Notes under the pieces: model-generated
Seen by the model: only the letters and a program-made list of their open reading frames with translations
What the model was told of the DNA's origin: nothing
The model's database searches: none
From: Klebsiella electrica
GTDB lineage: Bacteria; Pseudomonadota; Gammaproteobacteria; Enterobacterales; Enterobacteriaceae
Reading direction: 5' to 3'
DNA: 64,000 bases
Assembly (NCBI RefSeq): GCF_006711645.1
Contig: NZ_CP041249.1
Span: forward strand, 28,371-92,370
Program-made: the position numbers and the translations under genes
In this document: in pieces, positions 46,743 through 56,852 of the stretch
How positions within the stretch are numbered: position 1 is the first letter of the stretch
How the letters are laid out: every line of letters starts with the position of its first letter

Positions 46743-47816
46743 CTACTCGTCCCCACCTTCGGTGATCAGACCTGACTTTTTCAGCTCAACCGCCAGCTCC
46801 TGTAAGCTCGGGCGAATTGCTTTTTCCAGACGGGTCATACCATCAATCATCCAGCTAATGATGTCAGGCCAAAGTTCTTTGTTTCCGCCGTCAAATGCTT
46901 TTGCACAAACAACCTGGCAGCTTTTTCTCTCAGGCAGTAGTCGCCAATTGAGCATCCCACCAAACTGCGACTCAATATGCGTTTTGCGCTCTGACAGACG
47001 CTCAAACAGCCATGTATTTTCTACCGCATCTGAACGTGAAATATTGAGCTGAATGCGAGCATCTTTTTGCGAGAAGATCACTTCAAAAGGCACGCCACTA
47101 ACCCCCGAACCCGCTGCCAGCCAATGGTCTGTCGTAGGTGCTCGGTTGTTAAATAATGAACATGTGCTGGTACGGAATTTTTCCAGTGCTAACGACCAGA
47201 ACTCACGGCGTAAATAATGTCGTTGTTGCAGTTCGCTACTGCTTGAGGTGGACTGCTCTTCTGCCTCTTTCTGCGCCATTCCAATCATGTAGGATTCCGC
47301 TTCAGGAGTCGGAATGACCTGCCGTATATCGACAAAAACATCCTCGGCAAAGAGGTACGGCGTCGCTTTGAAGCATTGCACTCGGATGCCAAACTGCATT
47401 AGCCATAGTGCAGTATTGGTAACTTCTTTGCGGAAATTCGCCGCTACCATGATAACGCGCTGTGTCCCTTTTCGATTGAGCACACCTTCTTTCAAACTTT
47501 CCCAGCCCATAAATTCTGCAATAACTTCTGCCGCAGGGCGGATTTCCGAGGGTTCATGTTGTGTAAGATAAAGCTGAAAAATTTCGACAACGCTTTCCTG
47601 ACGAAGGTTGGCGCAGTAACCCGCATACTTCAGCGCCTGCCAGACCACGTCACGCCCTGAATCATCAAGTTTATTCTCGATAATGACCAAGTTGCCTTTT
47701 TTGTCGATAGCCAGCAGATCGAGACGTTCGTTAGTCTCATCAAAACCAGCAAACTCTTTCTGAATAAGGGGTCTGAGGGCCAATGGAACGAAAACGTACG
47801 CTAAGGAAATAACCAA
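46743..47816 (-). CDS. DUF4268-type protein with nuclease-like N-terminus, 5' end remade by transposon repeat
   Basis: 357 codons. After residue 17 comes FDETNERLDLLAIDKKGNLVIIENKLDDSGRD, the D...E-x-K core of a PD-(D/E)xK fold. The C-terminal part (REFWSLALEKFRTST ... WLFERLSERKTHIE) is the DUF4268 type. The first 16 or so residues are translated from a Tn3-family inverted repeat (47768-47805), so the original start was removed; relatives carry about 50 more residues before this point. No proper RBS is seen. Probably an N-terminally truncated remnant, though the catalytic core remains. Confidence 0.7.
   Translation of the reverse strand: MVISLAYVFVPLALRPLIQKEFAGFDETNERLDLLAIDKKGNLVIIENKLDDSGRDVVWQALKYAGYCANLRQESVVEIFQLYLTQHEPSEIRPAAEVIAEFMGWESLKEGVLNRKGTQRVIMVAANFRKEVTNTALWLMQFGIRVQCFKATPYLFAEDVFVDIRQVIPTPEAESYMIGMAQKEAEEQSTSSSSELQQRHYLRREFWSLALEKFRTSTCSLFNNRAPTTDHWLAAGSGVSGVPFEVIFSQKDARIQLNISRSDAVENTWLFERLSERKTHIESQFGGMLNWRLLPERKSCQVVCAKAFDGGNKELWPDIISWMIDGMTRLEKAIRPSLQELAVELKKSGLITEGGDE
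47768..47805 (+). repeat. Tn1000-like 38-bp inverted repeat end
   Basis: Starts GGGGTCTGAGGGCCAATGGA and ends ACGCTAAG; differs from my memory of the Tn1000 (gamma-delta) end at only a few bases. The outer GGGG faces left, so the element extended to the right. No transposase of that element is left. Confidence 0.8.
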
Positions 47817-47989
47817 TTGTTATAATTGATATTATTCATTCTTCTCTATGAACTGAAAGCCCGCACTAAGCAATGTTTTAGCCTCAAATGACTTTTTTAC
47901 CTACCCAACTAACGTAACGATCGCACATCAGGTCGTTTTTCAACCGCATAGTGACACCTGCACTCACATGCGAGAAAACACATATGATT

Positions 47990-48018
47990 TTGACTTCTTG
48001 TTTTGGTGGAGAGACAAT
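47990..48018 (+). promoter_or_regulatory. ars operon promoter
   Basis: TTGACT (47990-47995) and GACAAT (48013-48018) with 17-bp spacing, directly after an ACACATATGATTT stretch, a likely ArsR site. Confidence 0.6.
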
Positions 48019-48042
48019 ACCCATTCATAGCAGGAGTACATA

Positions 48043-48396
48043 ATGCCAGAAATTGCATCCCTACAACTTTTCAAAATACTATCTGATGAAACCCGCCTGG
48101 GTATCGTGCTACTGCTCAGGGAGATGGGGGAGCTGTGCGTATGCGATCTCTGCACAGCGCTGGAACAATCACAACCCAAGACCTCCCGCCATCTGGCGAT
48201 GCTTCGGGAAAGTGGCCTGTTGCTGGATCGCAAGCAGGGGAAATGGGTTCATTATCGCTTATCCCCGCATATTCCTTCCTGGGCTGCCCTGGTGATTGAG
48301 CAGGCCTGGTTAAGTCAACAGGACGACGTACAGGCCATCGCCCGTAAGCTGGCATCGGCCAACTGCTCTGGCAGCGGTAAGGCTGTTTGTATCTAA
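48043..48396 (+). CDS. arsR: ArsR arsenic-responsive repressor
   Basis: 117 residues, the normal length. Winged helix with the metal site ELCVCDLC (Cys32, Cys34, Cys37) in the recognition helix start. As(III) binding releases it from its operator. RBS GCAGGAGTACATA. First gene of the truncated ars operon. Confidence 0.96.
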   Translation: MPEIASLQLFKILSDETRLGIVLLLREMGELCVCDLCTALEQSQPKTSRHLAMLRESGLLLDRKQGKWVHYRLSPHIPSWAALVIEQAWLSQQDDVQAIARKLASANCSGSGKAVCI

Positions 48397-48443
48397 AAAT
48401 TTTGCCTGTACATATATGTTTTTACGAATATGAGGTGTTAAAG

Positions 48444-48806
48444 ATGAAAATGTTAACGGTGTTTGATCCGGCGATGTGCTGCAGTACCGGCGTTTGTGGT
48501 TCAGATGTCGATCAGGTTTTGGTCAATTTTTCTGCTGATGTGCAATGGCTGAAAGGGCGTGGGGTTCAGATCGAACGTTATAACCTGGCGCAGCAGCCTA
48601 TGAGCTTCGTTGAGAACGAAAAAGCGAAAGCATTCCTTGAGGCTTCTGGAGCTGAAGGGCTTCCGCTGCTGTTGCTTGATGGTGAAACGGTGATGGCCGG
48701 GCGATACCCAAAACGCGCTGAACTGGCTCGCTGGTTTGGTATACCGCTGGAAAAGGTGGGTTTAGCTTCCACCAGTTGCTGTGGTGGTAAAACTTCCTGT
48801 TGTTGA
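48444..48806 (+). CDS. arsD: ArsD arsenic metallochaperone
   Basis: 120 residues from ATG 48444. Cys12, Cys13 and Cys18 (AMCCSTGVC) bind As(III) for delivery to ArsA; the vicinal pairs Cys112/113 and Cys119/120 at the C-terminus are also present. Complete protein. Confidence 0.95.
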   Translation: MKMLTVFDPAMCCSTGVCGSDVDQVLVNFSADVQWLKGRGVQIERYNLAQQPMSFVENEKAKAFLEASGAEGLPLLLLDGETVMAGRYPKRAELARWFGIPLEKVGLASTSCCGGKTSCC

Positions 48807-48823
48807 GTATGTCAGGAGGACAT

Positions 48824-49903
48824 ATGAAATTCTTAGAGAATATCCCGTCTTACCTGTTTTTCACCGGTAAGGGAGGTGTAGGCAAAACTTCGATTTCCTG
48901 CGCAACGGCTATACGTCTGGCTGAACTGGGAAAGCGTGTTCTGCTTGTCAGTACCGACCCGGCTTCCAATGTCGGTCAGGTATTCGATCAGACTATCGGT
49001 AACACTATCCAGCCCGTGACTGCTGTGTCTGGTCTTTCGGCTCTGGAGATTGACCCGCAGGACGCCGCCCAGCAATACCGCGCCAGAATCGTTGACCCTA
49101 TTAAAGGTCTTTTGCCTGATGACGTTGTTAACAGCATCAGTGAACAGCTTTCAGGAGCTTGTACGACAGAGATCGCTGCATTCGACGAGTTTACTGGCTT
49201 ACTGACTGACGCTTCTCTGCTGACCCGCTTTGATCACATCATTTTTGATACTGCCCCAACTGGCCACACTATTCGCCTTCTTCAGCTTCCCGGAGCCTGG
49301 AGCAGCTTCATCGAAAGTAACCCGGATGGTGCTTCCTGTCTTGGTCCAATGGCTGGGCTGGAAAAACAACGCGAGCAATATGCTCATGCGGTTGAGGCAT
49401 TATCCGATCCTGAACGAACTCGCCTTGTGCTGGTCGCGCGATTGCAAAAATCAACACTGCAGGAAGTCGCTCGTACTCATGACGAATTATCAGCTATTGG
49501 CCTTAAAAATCAGTATTTAGTCATTAACGGTGTCCTGCCTGCGAGCGAAGCAGAACGTGATGCACTGGCCGCTGCAATATGGCAACGGGAGCAAGAGGCG
49601 CTGGCAAATCTTCCTGCCGGGTTATCTGATTTGCCGACAGACAACTTATACCTGCAGCCGCTGAACATGGTTGGTGTATCCGCATTGAAAGGCCTGCTCA
49701 ACGAACACGCTGAGATAACATCGCTTCCTGAACAAAGCCCACAGAACAAGCCAGAGAATATGTCGTTGTCTGTCCTGGTTGATGATATCGCCCGCAGTGA
49801 ACACGGTTTGATTATGCTGATGGGCAAAGGTGGTGTGGGCAAAACCACAATGGCTGCGGCTATCGCCGTCAGTCTGGGTGATGCTGCCAACTTACTGATT
49901 TAG
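48824..49903 (+). pseudogene. arsA: arsA, truncated by IS1
   Basis: Codons 1-351 of ArsA (normally 583) then eight codons from IS1. The first ATP site GKGGVGKT (residues 15-22) and the second (MGKGGVGKTT near 334-343) are present, but the rest of the A2 half is lost, along with arsB and arsC. ArsA without the second half and without the ArsB pump should not export arsenite. ATG 48824 follows TCAGGAGGACAT. Confidence 0.93.
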
Positions 49904-49931
49904 TGTATGATGGTGTTTTTGAGGTGCTCCA

Positions 49932-50207
49932 GTGGCTTCTGTTTCTATCAGCTGTCCCTCCTGTTCAGCTACTGACGGGGTGGTGCGTAACGGCAAAAGC
50001 ACTGCCGGACATCAGCGCTATCTCTGCTCTCACTGCCGTAAAACATGGCAACTGCAGTTCACTTACACCGCTTCTCAACCCGGTACGCACCAGAAAATCA
50101 TTGATATGGCCATGAATGGCGTTGGATGCCGGGCAACCGCCCGCATTATGGGCGTTGGCCTCAACACGATTTTCCGCCATTTAAAAAACTCAGGCCGCAG
50201 TCGGTAA
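49932..50207 (+). CDS. insA: InsA of IS1
   Basis: 91 residues, GTG start. Zinc-finger (CPSCSATDG ... CSHCRKTW) and helix-turn-helix regulator of IS1; binds the IS ends. Frameshifting into insB makes the transposase. Confidence 0.95.
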   Translation: MASVSISCPSCSATDGVVRNGKSTAGHQRYLCSHCRKTWQLQFTYTASQPGTHQKIIDMAMNGVGCRATARIMGVGLNTIFRHLKNSGRSR

Positions 50208-50629
50208 CCTCGCGCATACAGCCGGGCAGTGACGTCATCGTCTGCGCGGAAATGGACGAACAGTGGGGATACGTCGGGGCTAAATCGCGCCAGCGCTGGC
50301 TGTTTTACGCGTATGACAGGCTCCGGAAGACGGTTGTTGCGCACGTATTCGGTGAACGCACTATGGCGACGCTGGGGCGTCTTATGAGCCTGCTGTCACC
50401 CTTTGACGTGGTGATATGGATGACGGATGGCTGGCCGCTGTATGAATCCCGCCTGAAGGGAAAGCTGCACGTAATCAGCAAGCGATATACGCAGCGAATT
50501 GAGCGGCATAACCTGAATCTGAGGCAGCACCTGGCACGGCTGGGACGGAAGTCGCTGTCGTTCTCAAAATCGGTGGAGCTGCATGACAAAGTCATCGGGC
50601 ATTATCTGAACATAAAACACTATCAATAA
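50126..50629 (+). CDS. insB: InsB part of IS1 transposase
   Basis: 167 residues with the DDE-type core ([29 protein letters not shown]). Active enzyme is the InsAB' fusion by -1 frameshifting at an A-rich site in the insA/insB overlap. Confidence 0.94.
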   Translation: MPGNRPHYGRWPQHDFPPFKKLRPQSVTSRIQPGSDVIVCAEMDEQWGYVGAKSRQRWLFYAYDRLRKTVVAHVFGERTMATLGRLMSLLSPFDVVIWMTDGWPLYESRLKGKLHVISKRYTQRIERHNLNLRQHLARLGRKSLSFSKSVELHDKVIGHYLNIKHYQ

Positions 50630-50771
50630 GTTGGAGTCATTACCGGGAGTGTGAATATCGAAACACCATCACAGAATAATGCCAGATAGAAATGCGATAG
50701 TAGGGTTGGATATTTAAATAAGGAGCATCCCGACTTAAAATGAATATGACTGCGTAACCAGGCGCAATAAA

Positions 50772-50792
50772 AAAAGCGAAAGAATCGCTTTT
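50772..50792. terminator. hairpin upstream of the ferritin gene
   Basis: AAAAGCGA-AAGAA-TCGCTTTT, 8-bp stem with A and T runs on both sides; can act in both directions. Confidence 0.65.
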
Positions 50793-50853
50793 ATTCTGGT
50801 TGTTTTTTCGAAGAGTGACCGTTTTCTGAGATGACAAGAAATAAGGAAGTCCT

Positions 50854-51354
50854 ATGATCGCTAGCGGAATAGTTCAAAAACTGAATGCGCAAATGAATCA
50901 GGAGTTTTATACCTCAAATTTGTATCTTCAGCTCAGCCAGAGGTGCAGCGAGAATAGCCTTAATGGCACCGCACTATTTTTGCGTCATCAGGCGCAAAAT
51001 ACGGTGACGCAAATGATGCGCATGTACGAATACATCAAACAGAGCGGCGCCACGCCGGTGTTACAGGAGCAACACGCCCGGTGCGGTGAATTTTCCACGC
51101 TGGAAGATCTGTTTGAGCAGACGGTAAGCGATTACCAGAAGCGCATTAATGCGCTGACCTCTTTGACGGAAGACGCCCAGGCAGCAAACGATAAGTCAGC
51201 GATTAACTTCCTGAAGCGATACAGAAAAGAGGAAATCGTGGACGGGACGCTGTTGCAAATCATTCTGGATGAAGTCCGCAGCGCTAAAAAAGCGGGCATC
51301 AACATGCAGCAAACCGACCACTATCTGGTTGGCGTGATCGATCGCTATCACTAA
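50854..51354 (+). CDS. ftnB: FtnB-type ferritin-like protein
   Basis: 166 residues. Four-helix ferritin: LNAQMNQEFYTSNLYLQLSQ, SLNGTALFLRHQAQNTVTQMM, LDEVRSAKKAGI. It follows enterobacterial FtnB (non-haem ferritin-like, 167 residues); glutamates typical of the ferroxidase site are partly replaced. RBS AATAAGGAAG, own terminator after it. Normally chromosomal, so it was probably carried in by the surrounding elements. Confidence 0.88.
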   Translation: MIASGIVQKLNAQMNQEFYTSNLYLQLSQRCSENSLNGTALFLRHQAQNTVTQMMRMYEYIKQSGATPVLQEQHARCGEFSTLEDLFEQTVSDYQKRINALTSLTEDAQAANDKSAINFLKRYRKEEIVDGTLLQIILDEVRSAKKAGINMQQTDHYLVGVIDRYH

Positions 51355-51370
51355 ATCAATTTCGCAGTAC

Positions 51371-51391
51371 GAGGAGGTTTTACGCCTCCTC
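51371..51391 (+). terminator. ftnB terminator
   Basis: GAGGAGG-TTTTACG-CCTCCTC stem 16 bases after the ftnB stop. Confidence 0.65.
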
Positions 51392-51523
51392 AGAAAATCT
51401 GTTTTACATCAGAAACAGAGGTTTATGCCAGTGAACATTTGATACCCAACACGTCATAGTGATTTTTTAACTTAGCGTTTTTATATCGTGCCAAAAATGT
51501 CTCTGCTTGTGTCTTTATATTAA

Positions 51524-52719
<1,196 letters not shown>

Positions 52720-52875
52720 ATAGCTAAACATGATTTCCCCATCAAACAGTAAGTCGTGTCAATTCCTAGAGTTAACACATTTCTGATCATGACTCACACG
52801 TTACGTTCAGTCGGTAGCCATCTGTGCAAAAAATGCGCTTAGCGTAGGATAATTTCCTTTTTCCAAGCGGACCCC
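52720..52875 (-). mobile_element. end fragment of a Tn3-family transposon
   Basis: 156 bases ending in a 38-bp Tn3-family repeat at 52838-52875 (outer end, minus strand, GGGGTCCGCTTGGAAAAAGG; inner end CTACGCTAAG). The outer end faces right and is fused to a broken ISKpn26-like copy, so the transposon had inserted in that IS. No coding part left; different from the other two Tn3-type ends here. Confidence 0.7.
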
Positions 52876-53158
52876 AGGTTGTACCAATGCAGCATGCAGT
52901 GAATACGCAGCATGGTCTCCAGCGGATAGGGCCGTCGGCCATTGCCCGCCTTGGGATAAAACGGCTCGATGACAGCGGTCATATTCTGCCATGGCAGAAT
53001 CTGCTCCATGCGGGAGAGGAAAATCTCTTTTCGGGTCTGACGGCGCTTAGTGCTGAATTCACTGTCGGCGAAGGTAAGTTGATGACTCATAATGAACCCT
53101 GTTCCATGGCTCCAGATGACAAACATGATCTCATATCAGGGACTTGTTCGCACCTTCC
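52875..53158 (-). mobile_element. 284-bp right-end fragment of a second ISKpn26-like copy
   Basis: Bases 52875-53158 repeat 52436-52719 almost exactly (mismatches seen at the CTGCATG/CAGCATG site and next to the start codon). It encodes the first 72 or so transposase residues (from ATG 53090). Right flank TTAG fits the YTAR target rule. Confidence 0.93.
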
Positions 53159-53278
53159 TTAGGGAATGTCTAAAATAGCGAAGCCATAGCATAGAATTTT
53201 TAATGGCATTATGATCAGGACATAAAGGACTTCATGCAGGGAAAAAATATCCCAAAAGAAACTGGTCATGTCAGCACA

Positions 53279-53310
53279 CCAAAGGATCCTCGCCGGATCC
53301 TTTGGTTTTT
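53279..53310 (+). terminator. strong terminator-like hairpin
   Basis: 11-bp perfect stem CCAAAGGATCC (53279-53289) with 53295-53305, 5-nt loop, followed by TTTTT. It lies just inside the Tn3-like end. Confidence 0.7.
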
Positions 53311-53324
53311 CTCAGCCACAATCG

Positions 53325-53362
53325 CTTAACGTGAGTTTTCGTTCCACTGAGCGTCAGACCCC
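53325..53362 (-). repeat. Tn3/Tn2-type 38-bp inverted repeat end
   Basis: Minus strand GGGGTCTGACGCTCAGTGGA ... CTCACGTTAAG, the end of Tn3/bla-type transposons. Outer end faces right. No transposase nearby; the 166 bases to its left (53159-53324) are unrecognised transposon interior. Confidence 0.85.
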
Positions 53363-53364
53363 TA

Positions 53365-54045
53365 TCACTGCTTAGCTGTTAATTTCTCAATCTCTTGAGC
53401 AATAGCATTAGCCTGCATAGAAGTGAGTTCAATCATCGTTCTACGGAAATTAGCCCCGCCCCCGGTTAACTCTTTAAAGCGACGCGCGGAGATAGCTTTG
53501 AAGCCGGTTTTAAAATCTTTGAGTGGCTTAGCATATTTATCATCAGCTACACCGTAATGTTCGCTTTTCACAAGCTCACCATCTACAACACCAGAAGCAA
53601 TGATGCCTACGCCACTCTGATACAGATAGACCTTATCACCTTTAGAAAGCTGGCAGATGTACTCCTTCCAACCTTCGCAAAAAGCCGCAGCCTCTTGGTT
53701 TTTAACCATATCGAAATGCGTTTCTACATCGTTGTTGTAGTTCGTATTCAACATGAAGGCTTTCCTATCAAGGAAGCTGGCTGCGCTGTCTTCACGCTGA
53801 TCAACTAGCTGCTCTTTCATTTCAGCACTAATCAGAGAGTGCTCCTTTAGTAGTTCATTCGCAGTCACTACTCCGGCCTTGATGAATTCGCTGATTAGCG
53901 AGCTCTTAGAGCGATCAAAACTTAAAGATAGTTCGTCCAACTCGTTGTTTAAAATGGTCGGAAGGCGGATAGATATAGGCGCAGAAACGCTATCATCGAT
54001 TTGATTAAAAAGACTATTTTTTAAAATTTCTTTCAGATCTGGCAT
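53365..54045 (-). CDS. RHH-domain protein with C-terminal PUA/EVE-like region
   Basis: 226 residues from ATG 54045; upstream in-frame sequence to 54270 lacks an RBS and crosses the operator. Residues 20-60 (PISIRLPTILNNELDELSL ... RSKSSLISEFIKAGVV) form a ribbon-helix-helix; residues about 125-195 (KNQEAAAFCEGWKEYICQL, KGDKVYLYQSGVGIIASGVV) look like a PUA/EVE-type beta fold. The stop lies 2 bases from the Tn3-type end. An inverted-repeat operator lies before the start, suggesting self-repression. Function otherwise unknown. Confidence 0.7.
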   Translation of the reverse strand: MPDLKEILKNSLFNQIDDSVSAPISIRLPTILNNELDELSLSFDRSKSSLISEFIKAGVVTANELLKEHSLISAEMKEQLVDQREDSAASFLDRKAFMLNTNYNNDVETHFDMVKNQEAAAFCEGWKEYICQLSKGDKVYLYQSGVGIIASGVVDGELVKSEHYGVADDKYAKPLKDFKTGFKAISARRFKELTGGGANFRRTMIELTSMQANAIAQEIEKLTAKQ

Positions 54046-54071
54046 GGGTTTAATCTCGCTATCAGCATGAA

Positions 54072-54108
54072 TACAATTTGTATTTATATAAATGTAATAC
54101 AAATTGTA
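54072..54108. promoter_or_regulatory. 13-bp inverted-repeat operator
   Basis: TACAATTTGTATT (54072-54084) and AATACAAATTGTA (54096-54108), perfect complements, centres 24 bases apart, starting 27 bases before the RHH gene. Each half is itself nearly palindromic, as expected for RHH dimers binding side by side. Confidence 0.75.
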
Positions 54109-54286
54109 GCTAACGTCAATCGGGTAACGGTAATGCCGCGGCAGACCCGGCTGGCCGTCACTGCACAGATGAGTTTTGCCGTGAAGCCCCCACGCGAAAG
54201 CGGCAGTGACCACAGGGGCCACCGCCGAAAGATGAGAGTGAAGATCTGTTGACATTCTCTCTCCATTCATGTAGCGTTGCTAACTC

Positions 54287-54631
54287 TTAGTTATGCAGGC
54301 TTAACTTTCGGCAGATGGCTGTAACCATCTTACCGATACCCCTGAGTAGCAAGCTTCTTAATGGCATGACCCAGAATGGCGAAATGGCAAGTTTCACCAG
54401 GAAAAAGGTCTTAAGCCAGGGCACTACAGCCCAGACCACCCCGGCAGTAAGTCCCACATAAGCCACAAGAAGCAGGGCGCAGAGACAGGCGCTCCAGTAT
54501 CGCTTCTGGCAGATGTGGTCCCTGGCACTGACGACCAGGCGTTGAGCGGTGGTGAAAATCGCGACAACAAAAGCGATTTCAGTCTGGAACGGGAATGCAA
54601 GCATTCCCACGATGTCGGACGTATTTTTCAT
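54287..54631 (-). CDS. hypothetical membrane protein
   Basis: 114 residues. Strong RBS (TTTGGAGGCTTA) before ATG 54631. Helices at about 10-30 and 46-70 (SACLCALLLVAYVGLTAGVV). Basic C-terminus. Unrecognised. Confidence 0.6.
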   Translation of the reverse strand: MKNTSDIVGMLAFPFQTEIAFVVAIFTTAQRLVVSARDHICQKRYWSACLCALLLVAYVGLTAGVVWAVVPWLKTFFLVKLAISPFWVMPLRSLLLRGIGKMVTAICRKLSLHN

Positions 54632-55130
54632 TAAGCCTCCAAAGGCAATTTATTGATAAGACAGATTTATTAGTGTTCTTCATGTTGTGAACCTCACTTT
54701 TTGTCAAAAGGCACCCCCGCGCATCACATGATGTGAACGCCGTCGATACCGCACAGAATGTGGTTTTACCTGGTGCTGCTACGATGTATTCATTTTGTTA
54801 CCTCCATACTGAAGCCTCTGTTAGATCTGCCGCCTGAACCACTGAAAAAAAACAGCATGAAACCGAGACGGGACGCCACAGCGGCCTGACTGGTGGATGC
54901 AATAAGTTTCATGGGATTGGGATAACAGAAAGGATTGGTTACCTGATATTATAGTATCAGGATCTGGATCTATTTTTCAATAGATTTAGATAACATATCA
55001 CCAATTATCTTATAATATCACCGCCATGTCTCTGTTGCAATTCGCTTGTTTTAGCAAAAAGTGCTTTTACCTCAATCATTCCTGAGACGCCAGTATCTCA
55101 GCCGCGGGGGGTGTTGAGCTAATGCGTTTT
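54632..55130. other. non-coding, likely regulatory
   Basis: No gene seen. A near-palindrome (CCTGATATTATAGTATCAGG, 54942-54961) and two direct ATATCACC repeats 20 bases apart (54995, 55015) lie in an AT-rich block that may be the promoter/operator of the membrane-protein gene to its left. Confidence 0.45.
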
Positions 55131-55421
55131 TCAGTTATTTGCTCCCTGCCCCACCGGGGCTGTCTCATAAACTCTGACATAGAGGTGTGTCGCTGTTCCT
55201 GCCCGGCGGCGGGTAAATTCGCCCGCAGCAGTTCCTGACGTCAGGCGGCATCTGCGCCCGGCCCTGGAAAAGGCAGCTTTCAGGGACTTTGATGCTTCAC
55301 GCAGGGCATCGTTTTCGTCCAGGTTCAGCGCCAGGCAGACCACCTGCCCGGGCGCCATCTTCGCGATCAAGGAAAAGGAAACGTTACCCCAGACATATCG
55401 ACTGTTTCTGCTATTACTCAT
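55131..55421 (-). CDS. hypothetical 96-residue protein
   Basis: From ATG 55421 (GAGGAGCTGTAAT). Small, basic: YVWGNVSFSLIAKMAPGQVV ... HLYVRVYETA. Second gene of a two-gene minus-strand unit with the 307-residue protein, 43 bases apart. Unrecognised. Confidence 0.55.
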   Translation of the reverse strand: MSNSRNSRYVWGNVSFSLIAKMAPGQVVCLALNLDENDALREASKSLKAAFSRAGRRCRLTSGTAAGEFTRRRAGTATHLYVRVYETAPVGQGANN

Positions 55422-55464
55422 ATTACAGCTCCTCGGATTATGGTGCCGGCCGCTACCGGCCCGG

Positions 55465-56388
55465 TTATACCATCTGGCTTTCAAGGCAGGCCAGCAGCTG
55501 CTGCGTCAGCCCGATCTCGACATTTTCATCCGTGACAAACTCTCCGGCATGCCAGGCATAGACATGAAATTCACACCGGTTATTGCGGAAGAAATAGGCC
55601 GGACCAGTGCCACCTGGCGAACTGAGTGACGTGGTGTATCCCGGGTCAGCAATGATGACCCATCCGGGAAACCTGGGAACCGGAGCTGGTACTGCTCCGT
55701 TATGGCCGTCTTTCAGCATGACCTGCACCCGCCATGCTGATTCGCCGTAACTCGCCGGGCGGTAACTGTATAAAGTCACGAACGAACCTTCCGTAACAAA
55801 GCCGGGAACCAGAGAGGACAGATTTTTAAGCAACCTGACGGAGTCGATATTTTTATAGAACTGATTTTCTGCATCAGGCTGAGTGGAGTAAAAAGCCTTT
55901 TCCCAGGCCATTCTGATAACAGCCCAATCCTGAGCGGCCAGCTCTGCAAACAGGGCCAGTTCAAGCGACAGCCCCCGCCTGAAGTAACTGATCCCAGCCA
56001 TTCCTACTCTTGCCATATCCCGCAGATAAGGCGCATTATTAAAAAGGATACGCTTGAGATCATCATCGTTCTTCAGGTTCAGAAAACTGATGTAACCCTC
56101 GTTGATGCCAGGCAGCAGTCCTGAGTACCCGTTAGGGTCTGCACTGGCTCTCAGGTATTCAAAAAGCTCTGCATCCAGGGAAGCTACCAGACCACTCTTA
56201 CGGATGAAATTTGAAATATCATCGCGGAAGGTGTCCACCAGGAGCTCCCGCAGCCAGGTTGTTTTGGGTTTGCCGGCACTGGCCGCCTGGCTGGTAATAA
56301 TATAATCAAGATAGCCCGGAATATTTCTGATGGTATACGAAACCGTACCATCATCGGCTTCATTGTCTGATCTGCCATCATTAACCAT
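55465..56388 (-). CDS. hypothetical 307-residue protein
   Basis: Acidic N-terminal tail, then an RHH-like segment (GTVSYTIRNIPGYLDYIITS), a helical middle (LSLELALFAELAAQDWAVIRM) and a C-terminal beta-rich part (FVTLYSYRPASYGESAWRV). RBS AAAGGTAG. Often annotated hypothetical on enterobacterial plasmids; may regulate. Function unknown. Confidence 0.6.
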   Translation of the reverse strand: MVNDGRSDNEADDGTVSYTIRNIPGYLDYIITSQAASAGKPKTTWLRELLVDTFRDDISNFIRKSGLVASLDAELFEYLRASADPNGYSGLLPGINEGYISFLNLKNDDDLKRILFNNAPYLRDMARVGMAGISYFRRGLSLELALFAELAAQDWAVIRMAWEKAFYSTQPDAENQFYKNIDSVRLLKNLSSLVPGFVTEGSFVTLYSYRPASYGESAWRVQVMLKDGHNGAVPAPVPRFPGWVIIADPGYTTSLSSPGGTGPAYFFRNNRCEFHVYAWHAGEFVTDENVEIGLTQQLLACLESQMV

Positions 56389-56852
56389 ATCATCTACCTT
56401 TTTTGTTTACATATCACTTTATGAAAAAAGGATATCCTAAAACAAAGGGTGACTAAATACTGCGAAGTATACTTTTCCAATAATAGTACTTGATTGATTG
56501 CTTTTTAACCGCACTTGTTTTATAGATCCGATTTCTGGTGGTTCCGGATCTCGTCGATTATTTGCACAAATTTTGGAAAGAATTGAAAAAATGTGCTATA
56601 ATATAAGATAGTTAGATTGGCATTCCCTCCCGCATCTCAACCCGGTCTGACGGGTTAATCTCGACAATCACTCGCTCATCATTTCCGGAAATCTTTCTAT
56701 AATTGGTTTTTCGGAAGTACGGGAAAGGTGCGTCCGGTAATTGCGGGTGGTGACTGTTATCTGACTAATCACTCAGAGTGAACAACGGAATGTTACTTGG
56801 GTGATGATAAATAAATATAACTAATAGATGTGTAACGATAAGGAAATCAATA
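56389..56852. other. divergent intergenic region with long leader
   Basis: 464 bases between divergent genes. Holds the promoter at 56573-56602, a short hairpin AACCCG/CGGGTT (56638-56655) and about 240 bases of leader before the next start. May hide a small RNA. Confidence 0.5.
56573..56602 (+). promoter_or_regulatory. sigma-70-like promoter
   Basis: TTGGAA (56573-56578) and a perfect TATAAT (56597-56602), 18-bp spacer. Transcript start expected near 56609. Confidence 0.65.

Larger units (their letters stand above)
49877..50644 (+). mobile_element. IS1, complete 768 bp
   Basis: Starts GGTGATGCTGCCAACTTACT, ends at TTGGAGTCATTACC; length is exactly 768. Left 9 bases (GTCAGTCTG) and right 9 bases (GGGAGTGTG) do not match, so there is no target duplication and DNA beside it has been deleted. 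Confidence 0.95.
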
